Below are positions 6,923 to 11,011 of a stretch of 11,011 nucleotides of DNA, in pieces (position 1 is the first letter of the stretch; every line of letters begins with the position of its first letter). Under the pieces are notes generated by a model. That model was not told where the DNA came from. It was given only the letters and a program-made list of their open reading frames with translations, and did no database searches. A program made the translations under genes and the position numbers. Source of the DNA: Candidatus Tectimicrobiota bacterium (lineage in GTDB: Bacteria; UBA8248; JACPRG01); contig JACPRG010000007.1 of assembly GCA_016190025.1 (NCBI GenBank), positions 1 through 11,011 on the forward strand, written 5' to 3'.

Positions 6923-8878
6923 GTGCGGGTCCTTTTTCTCGTCCCTTACCCCACCGAGGGCGCCAGCAACCGGCTGCGGATCGAGCAATATCTGCCGTAC
7001 CTGGAGCGCCACGGCGTGAAGGGAGACGTGCGCCCCTTCCTGTCGCGGCGCCTGTACTGGATCCTCTACCGCGAGGGCTACTTCCTGGAGAAGTGGGTCC
7101 GGCTGGCGGCGTCGCTCGTGCGGCGCATCTTCATTCTTTTGAGAGCGAATCGCTACGACGTGGTGGTGATCCACCGGCGGATCCTCCCGTTCTGGCTCCC
7201 CTGGGCCGGCTATTTCCTGCGTCGCATCCGGCGCCCCGTGGTGTACGACTTCGACGACGCGGTTTTTCTGTCCGATACGCGCGGCGGATTGGCCAAGATC
7301 GCCTCCTGGCTCGGGCAGCCCAAGCAGGTGGCCGAGATCCTGCGGGCGAGCGCCTCGGTGATCGCGGGGAACGAATCCCTGCGGGAGTATGCGTTGCAGT
7401 TTAACGGCGACGTCCACCTTCTGCCGACGCCCGTGGACGACGAGACCTATCGTCCCCCGGACAAGCCGGATGACCGGAGACCCCTGGTGATCGGCTGGAT
7501 CGGAAGCCACACCACCTCGCCCTACCTCCGGCAATTGGACGACGCCTTCCGGCGGCTGCTGGAGAGGTTTCCCCAACTGGAGATTCACGTTGTGGGCGGC
7601 CGCTACGACCTGCCCGGCGACGGCTCCCGCGTGCGCAACATCCCCTGGAGGCTGGACGGCGAGTACGAGGCGCTTTGCCGGTTCGACGTGGGCGTGATGC
7701 CCCTGAACGACGACGAGTGGGAACGGTACAAGTGCGGGTTCAAGGCCCTGCTCTACATGAGCATGGGCATTCCCGTCGTCTGCTCCCCCGTCGGGGTCAA
7801 CAACCAGATCGTCCGGGACGGCGTGAACGGGTTCGTGGCCCGGACGACGGAGGAGTGGGTGGAGCGGATCGGGAGGCTGCTCGGGGACGCGGCGCTTCGC
7901 CGGCGGGTCGGGCGGGAGGGCCGCCGGACCGTGGAGGACCGCTATTCGGTGCGGGGCAACGCCCCGGCGTTTCTGTCCATCCTCGACCGGGCCGCCTCGG
8001 CGGCGGCCCGGGCGGACTCCCAGCGCTTCCAGCGGCTTCAGCGCGCGACCCAGCGGAGCTTCGATTTCCAGTGGACCCAGTTCCCCGACATGGTCCCGGC
8101 CAACGAGGGACACTTCCTCAATTACATCCACCCCCTCAAGCCGGACTTCTTCCGGGGAAAGCGGGTGCTGGACGCGGCCTGCGGGTTCGGCCGCCACGCG
8201 TACTACGCCGCCGGCTACGGCACGCGGCACATGGTGGGGATGGATTTCAGCAACGCCATCTTCTCCGCCCGGGAGGTCAACCGGAACCGGCCGAACGTCT
8301 CCCTCGTCAAGGGCGACATCTATCAGCTTCCCTTCAGGAGGGGGGCGTTCGACTGCATTTACAGCCTGGGGGCCCTGCACCACCTGCCGGACCCGGAGGG
8401 GGGCTTCCTCGCCCTGCTGGATTACCTCAAGCCCGGGGGGGCGATCGCCGTCTGGGTGTACAGCAAGAAGCGCCGGTTCATGAACCGGGTCCTGGAGGGC
8501 GTCCGCTTCGTGACCCGGAACATCCCCTTCGCCACCTTGAAGAAGATCTGTTTTTTGTGCGCCTGCGTGGATTATTTCTGCTTCATTCTCCCCTACAAGC
8601 CGCTGCGCGGAATCCCGTTCCTGGAAAAGAGGATGCTCCCCCGCATCAAGCTCTACGCCAAGTTCCCCTTCTGGGTGAATTACGCCGACTGGTTCGACCG
8701 GCTTTCGGCCCCGGTCCGGTATTACTTCAACCGGGAGGACCTGGGAGACTGGGCCCGGCGGGCGGGCCTGGTGAACGTCATCATCTCCCCCACCGGCGAG
8801 TACGGCTGGCGGCTCTACGGAGAGCGGGCCCCCGCGGCCCAAGCGGAGCCGGTCGGGGATCGGGTGGCCGTGGGCTGA
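6923..8878 (+). CDS. bifunctional GT-B glycosyltransferase - SAM methyltransferase fusion
   Basis: Residues 1 to about 355 are a GT4-like (GT-B) glycosyltransferase: an N-terminal RVLFLVPYP strand, VVYDFDDAVFL near 106-116, GWIGSHTT, and the nucleotide-sugar region CGFKALLYMSMGIPVVCSPVGV around 267-288. After a short Ala/Arg/Gln-rich linker, residues about 385-651 are a class I methyltransferase. Its SAM motif I is VLDAACGFGR at 415-424, the acidic MGMDFS end of strand 2 follows, and motif LGALHHLPDP is at 482-491. The protein would transfer a sugar and methylate a sugar or lipid, probably in glycolipid or surface polysaccharide assembly. GTG at 6923 is chosen: GGGGAG at 6908-6913 is nine bases away and family members start M-x-VLF. 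A TTG at 6917 is only three bases from that site. No frameshift between domains is visible. Confidence 0.85.
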   Translation: MRVLFLVPYPTEGASNRLRIEQYLPYLERHGVKGDVRPFLSRRLYWILYREGYFLEKWVRLAASLVRRIFILLRANRYDVVVIHRRILPFWLPWAGYFLRRIRRPVVYDFDDAVFLSDTRGGLAKIASWLGQPKQVAEILRASASVIAGNESLREYALQFNGDVHLLPTPVDDETYRPPDKPDDRRPLVIGWIGSHTTSPYLRQLDDAFRRLLERFPQLEIHVVGGRYDLPGDGSRVRNIPWRLDGEYEALCRFDVGVMPLNDDEWERYKCGFKALLYMSMGIPVVCSPVGVNNQIVRDGVNGFVARTTEEWVERIGRLLGDAALRRRVGREGRRTVEDRYSVRGNAPAFLSILDRAASAAARADSQRFQRLQRATQRSFDFQWTQFPDMVPANEGHFLNYIHPLKPDFFRGKRVLDAACGFGRHAYYAAGYGTRHMVGMDFSNAIFSAREVNRNRPNVSLVKGDIYQLPFRRGAFDCIYSLGALHHLPDPEGGFLALLDYLKPGGAIAVWVYSKKRRFMNRVLEGVRFVTRNIPFATLKKICFLCACVDYFCFILPYKPLRGIPFLEKRMLPRIKLYAKFPFWVNYADWFDRLSAPVRYYFNREDLGDWARRAGLVNVIISPTGEYGWRLYGERAPAAQAEPVGDRVAVG

Positions 8879-8897
8879 GCCACCTTCCCGGCGCGCC

Positions 8898-9170
8898 ATG
8901 ACGAGTCCTTTCGACCTGGAGTTGGCCCTGGCGGCCCTGGAGAGGGCCTGCCGGAAGCTGGGCGTGGAGGTCCGCTACGCGGACTTCTCCGCCGCGGAGA
9001 TCCGTCCCGCCTCCGGGCGCTGCCGGCTCCTGGGCCGGGACCTCATTCTGGTGGACGCGGCGCTGGGCGCGCGGGAGCGCCTTTGCGCCCTGGCCGCCTG
9101 CATGAAAGACCTGGACCTGGAAGGGGTTTTCCTTCCGCCCGCCGTCCGGGATCTTGTGGAGACCGCTTGA
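8898..9170 (+). CDS. small hypothetical protein, coupled to the amidotransferase gene
   Basis: I do not recognise this 90-residue protein. It looks real: it fills the gap between two clear genes (19 bases after the upstream stop) and its stop overlaps the TTG start of the next gene. It is soluble, with no signal peptide or membrane segment. An N-terminal helix (LELALAALERACRKLGVEVRYADF) leads to a probable strand-turn-strand (GRCRLLGRDLILVDAAL) with Cys at 42, then a helix (ARERLCALAACMKDL) and an acidic-hydrophobic end (LEGVFLPPAVRDLVETA). Similar small proteins with a 'CRL-G-LILVD' core occur as uncharacterised proteins, as far as I recall. No clear Shine-Dalgarno precedes the ATG, suggesting read-through from the upstream gene. 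Function unknown. Confidence 0.65.
   Translation: MTSPFDLELALAALERACRKLGVEVRYADFSAAEIRPASGRCRLLGRDLILVDAALGARERLCALAACMKDLDLEGVFLPPAVRDLVETA
9156..9161 (+). promoter_or_regulatory. ribosome binding site supporting a TTG start
   Basis: GTGGAG sits five bases before the TTG at 9167, inside the last codons of the 90-residue gene. It supports the TTGA overlap start over the much longer open frame beginning at 9083. Confidence 0.6.
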
Positions 9171-9904
9171 GCCGGAGACCGAGAATCGGCATCACGTGCG
9201 AGCGCGAGGCGCGAAAGGCCGGGCGGCCTCTCGCCACCCTGCGCGAGGATTACGCCGCGGCGGTGGCCGAGGCGGGGGGCGTGCCGGTCCTCCTGCCGGC
9301 CCTTTCGTCCGGCTCTCGCGCGCGCGAGACACTGGCGTTTCTGGACGGCCTTCTGGTCACGGGGAGCGGCTTTGACGTCAACCCCCGCTTCTACGGCGAA
9401 CGGCCCCGTCCGAATCTGGGCCCCTTGAACGACGTCCGCTCGCGCTTCGAGCTGGACCTTCTGTCGGAGGCCCTCCGGCGGGGGACCCCCGTCCTGGGGA
9501 TCTGCGGCGGCTGCCAGGCCCTGAACGTGGCGGCCGGGGGGACGCTCTATCAGGACCTGGCCTCGCAGATGCCCGGCTCCCTCCGCCACAAGGCGCCGCG
9601 CTCCGCCCGCCACGAGGTGAGAATCGAGAGGGGGTCGAGACTGGCGCGGGTCTTTCGGGGCCTCGCGGGGCGGGTCAACACGAGCCACCACCAGGCCGTC
9701 AAGGACCCGGCCCCGTCCTTCCGGGTCACCGCCCGGGCCCGCGACGGGGTGATCGAGGCCATCGAGGATGAGGACCGCCCCTTCGCCGTCGGCGTCCAGT
9801 GGCATCCGGAGCTTCTCTACCCCAAAGACGCGGCCGCCCGGGCGCTTTTCCGGGCCTTCCTCCAGGCGGCCCGGGGCTTCTCGGTGCGAAACAGGGGACG
9901 GTGA
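9167..9904 (+). CDS. class I glutamine amidotransferase-like hydrolase (peptidase C26, PuuD type)
   Basis: The 245 residues from TTG match the usual length of gamma-glutamyl-gamma-aminobutyrate hydrolases, cytoplasmic enzymes that cleave gamma-glutamyl amide bonds. Family signatures are in order: RIGITCE at 6-12, the LLVTGSGFDVNPRFYGE loop at 62-78, the nucleophile elbow GICGGCQALN with C113, SHHQAVK at 173-179, and GVQWHPE with H213 and E215 completing the triad. Two features differ from the common version: the elbow reads GICGGCQ instead of GICRG(M/H)Q, and the glycine-rich loop is GSGFDV. The specific substrate is therefore uncertain, and puuD should not be assigned. The start overlaps the stop of the 90-residue gene, implying co-expression. 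The C-terminal tail ARGFSVRNRGR is partly encoded by one arm of the inverted repeat at 9888-9937. Confidence 0.85.
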   Translation: MSRRPRIGITCEREARKAGRPLATLREDYAAAVAEAGGVPVLLPALSSGSRARETLAFLDGLLVTGSGFDVNPRFYGERPRPNLGPLNDVRSRFELDLLSEALRRGTPVLGICGGCQALNVAAGGTLYQDLASQMPGSLRHKAPRSARHEVRIERGSRLARVFRGLAGRVNTSHHQAVKDPAPSFRVTARARDGVIEAIEDEDRPFAVGVQWHPELLYPKDAAARALFRAFLQAARGFSVRNRGR

Positions 9905-9937
9905 AATGTAGTGCACCTCTGTCTTGAACCCTGTTTC
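9888..9937. repeat. 9-bp inverted repeat spanning the amidotransferase stop
   Basis: GAAACAGGG at 9888-9896 and CCCTGTTTC at 9929-9937 are perfect inverted arms around 32 bases that include the TGA at 9902-9904. The right arm is followed by CCTGACCCCATTTCCCCC, a style of sequence I associate with interspersed REP-like repeats in Desulfobacterota-type genomes. The pair may be a repeat remnant or a long terminator-like stem; there is no T-run. Confidence 0.35.
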
Positions 9938-9965
9938 CCTGACCCCATTTCCCCCAGAAAAGCTC

Positions 9966-9994
9966 TTGACAGGGGCGCTTCAGAGGCGTGTAAT
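9966..9994 (+). promoter_or_regulatory. near-consensus sigma70 promoter
   Basis: TTGACA at 9966-9971 is a perfect -35, followed by exactly 17 bases and TGTAAT at 9989-9994 (five of six matches to TATAAT). The start point would be near 10001, giving a leader of about 44 bases before the ATG at 10045. It stands in the intergenic region directly before the small secreted protein gene. Confidence 0.7.
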
Positions 9995-10044
9995 CCCCGG
10001 CGCCGGGAGCGAGGACCAAAAGGGAGCCGTCTGCGCTTTCAGAG

Positions 10045-10602
10045 ATGGGAAATTCCGCTTCAAAGGCCATGAGAACGAAGACCAGGCGGTCCCTGGGCGG
10101 TCTCGCGCTCGTGTCTTTATTCCTGGGAGGGTTGCTGCCCGCCTTCGCGACGCCGCCCGCCATGCCCGCATGGCGGGACCCGGTGACGGCCTACGTCGTC
10201 TTCGTCCGGTTCCCGGACGCCAAGGGCCGCTTTGAGATCGAGGTCTTCTGCGAGGCGAACTTCGACATTGAAAAGCTCACGCTTCGGGTCAACCACGCCG
10301 AGGAGATCGCCTTCGACGACCGGCTTCCCAGCTTTTCGGGAAAAATGAAGGCCCGCGAATCCAAGGCATGGAGGGTCAAAGGCACCGCCCGGCCCGGCAA
10401 CCATGAAATCCCGCCGTCGATCCTTTTGGTTGTCCAGTACCTCTTCCCTTACGACGAGCTCTTGACGGATGTGGAAAGGCGGTATGCTCAAGACCCGTCG
10501 AAACAGATGCTTCTGCGCAGACTGGAAAGGGTAAAGGGCAAGACCCTGAGCATCCTCAAGCCGCTGCCCGTGAGCCTGCCCAGGGCCGAACGCCCGGAAT
10601 AA
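10045..10602 (+). CDS. small predicted secreted protein of unknown function
   Basis: The product has 185 residues. A signal peptide is clear: a basic stretch MRTKTRR, hydrophobic LGGLALVSLFLGGLLPAFA, and likely cleavage at AFA/TPP (about residue 35). The mature domain has alternating beta-type strands (PVTAYVVFVRFPD, RFEIEVFCEANFDIEKLTLRVNHAEEIAFDD, KARESKAWRVKGTA, SILLVVQYLFPYDEL), as in a small immunoglobulin- or lipocalin-like fold. A charged helical tail follows (ERRYAQDPSKQMLLRRLERVKGK). It has one Cys and no lipobox. I recognise no family. The ATG at 10045 has no ribosome binding site; an in-frame ATG at 10069 would give a more standard signal peptide but has AAAGG only two bases away. 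It stands alone, driven by the promoter at 9966-9994, and is followed by palindromic repeats. Confidence 0.65.
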   Translation: MGNSASKAMRTKTRRSLGGLALVSLFLGGLLPAFATPPAMPAWRDPVTAYVVFVRFPDAKGRFEIEVFCEANFDIEKLTLRVNHAEEIAFDDRLPSFSGKMKARESKAWRVKGTARPGNHEIPPSILLVVQYLFPYDELLTDVERRYAQDPSKQMLLRRLERVKGKTLSILKPLPVSLPRAERPE

Positions 10603-10615
10603 GCCGGGTCGCCCT

Positions 10616-10642
10616 GGGCGAGGCGTCGCCTCGCCCCTGCAA
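10616..10642. repeat. REP-like palindrome A
   Basis: GGGCGAGGC (10616-10624) and GCCTCGCCC (10628-10636) form a perfect 9-bp stem over GTC, followed by CTGCAAG. It begins 13 bases after the stop of the secreted-protein gene and has no T-run, so it resembles a REP unit more than an intrinsic terminator. Confidence 0.6.
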
Positions 10643-10666
10643 GACCGCGCTACGAGCCGCGCCCGC

Positions 10667-10694
10667 GGGAGCACGCAAGGTGCTCCCCTACAAG
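10667..10694. repeat. REP-like palindrome B
   Basis: GGGAGCAC (10667-10674) and GTGCTCCC (10680-10687) form a perfect 8-bp stem over GCAAG. It is followed by CTACAAG, so that the CCCCTACAA tail is at 10685-10693. Same architecture and orientation as unit A. Confidence 0.6.
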
Positions 10695-10761
10695 CCCCGA
10701 CAGAATCCGCCCGTGCCTCCGCTTTGGCCTGCACCCATGGAAAAGGCAGCACTGGCAGGTT

Positions 10762-10787
10762 TTGTAGGGGCGCAGCTTGCTGCGCCC
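10762..10787. repeat. REP-like palindrome C (opposite orientation)
   Basis: TTGTAGGGGCG at 10762-10772 leads into GGGCGCAGC (10768-10776) / GCTGCGCCC (10779-10787), a perfect 9-bp stem around TT. The tail lies before the stem here, so the unit is inverted relative to A and B. Confidence 0.65.
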
Positions 10788-10821
10788 GACACGCTCATGG
10801 AAGTGGCGCCGCCCGGGACGT

Positions 10822-10871
10822 GGGGGCGACCGGCCCCCCGCCTTCGCGGGGGCAGGCTTACGCCCCTACAA
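10822..10871. repeat. REP-like palindrome D with competing stems
   Basis: GGGGGC (10822-10827) / GCCCCC (10833-10838) overlaps a second stem, CCCCCGC (10835-10841) / GCGGGGG (10846-10852), with a CTTC loop. The unit ends in CGCCCCTACAA at 10861-10871, the exact reverse complement of the TTGTAGGGGCG arm at 10762-10772. C and D together make a 110-bp element with 11-bp perfect inverted ends. Confidence 0.6.
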
Positions 10872-10901
10872 TATGTTGCGAATCTCCGGGACGCGACACT
10901 A

Positions 10902-10931
10902 TTGACTCCTGTATAATAAAAGTCCTATACT
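10902..10931 (+). promoter_or_regulatory. sigma70-like promoter of the transposase gene
   Basis: TTGACT (10902-10907), an 18-base gap and TATACT (10926-10931) each match consensus at five of six positions. A second perfect TATAAT lies at 10912-10917 but lacks a -35 at proper distance. The stretch is strikingly AT-rich relative to the rest of the window. Confidence 0.6.
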
Positions 10932-10949
10932 TTGGGCAGGAGGTGGCGG

Positions 10950-11011
10950 ATGCGACCAACCGGAAGCCCAGAGGCCTTGGAACGACGGCGACGACGTGCC
11001 ATTGCATTGCT
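10950..11011 (+). CDS. N-terminus of a probable IS630-type transposase (truncated by window end)
   Basis: Only 20 codons are in the window. The translation starts MRPTGSPEALERRRRR and runs on to AIAL. This matches, from memory, the start of IS630-type helix-turn-helix transposases, whose next residues usually form the 'E-G-S-EVA--L-V' helix-turn-helix. AGGAGGT at 10938-10944 lies five bases before the ATG, the best ribosome binding site in the window, and a good promoter precedes it. If the assignment is right, the protein would cut and join DNA at TA targets, with an N-terminal DNA-binding domain and a DDE catalytic domain outside the window. The left end of the element should lie between about 10872 and 10935; it cannot be fixed without the right end. 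Confidence 0.6.
   Translation, partial: MRPTGSPEALERRRRRAIAL

Noticed and set aside
6881..8899. 672-residue frame on the minus strand opposite the GT-MTase gene
   Set aside because: Composition-driven antisense frame with repeated His/Pro/Gly/Val patterns and no motif; the sense frame is clearly coding.
10616..10636. Perfect 9-bp hairpin just after the secreted-protein gene as an intrinsic terminator
   Set aside because: No T-run follows, and the same architecture is repeated three more times downstream, so a REP-like repeat explains it better, although it may still slow transcription.
10680..10916. 78-residue forward frame in the repeat cluster
   Set aside because: It is built almost wholly from the palindromic units and has no ribosome binding site or recognisable sequence.

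Overview
This is a very GC-rich bacterial window (roughly 70% G+C by eye) with compact, translationally coupled genes and several TTG/GTG starts. One frame is intact per gene, and the proteins look like those of environmental, often uncultured lineages (Acidobacteriota, Desulfobacterota or NC10/Rokubacteria-type genomes would fit). No rRNA or single-copy marker is present, so the phylum is a guess. I saw no tRNA, CRISPR array or phage gene.

Layout. (1) 1-438 is apparently non-coding leader DNA. (2) 439-4159 (+) is a three-gene molybdenum hydroxylase operon in the order FAD subunit, [2Fe-2S] subunit, molybdopterin subunit (coxM-coxS-coxL-like), with ATGA stop/start overlaps at both junctions. 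Its large subunit has a form II/xanthine-dehydrogenase-family signature, so carbon monoxide should not be assumed as substrate. (3) 4156-5220 (-) is a polytopic membrane protein of the MprF transmembrane-domain/UPF0104 flippase type. It converges on the large subunit gene, and both TAG stops lie inside one CTAG. (4) 5221-5361 is a divergent control region with a perfect palindrome and three copies of GTTGCCC. (5) 5362-6669 (+) is a secreted FG-GAP/VCBS beta-propeller protein. (6) 6923-8878 (+) is a single protein joining a GT-B glycosyltransferase to a SAM-dependent methyltransferase. (7) 8898-9170 (+) is an unrecognised 90-residue protein, overlapped by 9167-9904 (+), a class I glutamine amidotransferase-like peptidase of the C26/PuuD type. 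(8) 10045-10602 (+) is a small predicted secreted protein of unknown function behind a near-consensus sigma70 promoter. (9) 10603-10949 is a cluster of four REP-like palindromes sharing a GTAGGGG/CCCCTAC tail. (10) 10950-11011 (+) is the start of a probable IS630-type transposase with a strong promoter and ribosome binding site.

How the genes may work together. The oxidoreductase operon is self-contained, although no maturation genes (coxD/E/F/G-like) or Mo-cofactor cytidylyltransferase lie in the window. The flippase-like protein and the glycosyltransferase-methyltransferase would fit envelope glycolipid or polysaccharide synthesis, but they are not in one operon and the link is only inferred. 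The right end is a repeat-rich, mobile-element-associated segment. The points most worth a second look are the divergent palindromic control region, the REP-like cluster abutting a transposase gene, the GT-MTase fusion, and the 90-residue gene coupled to the amidotransferase.
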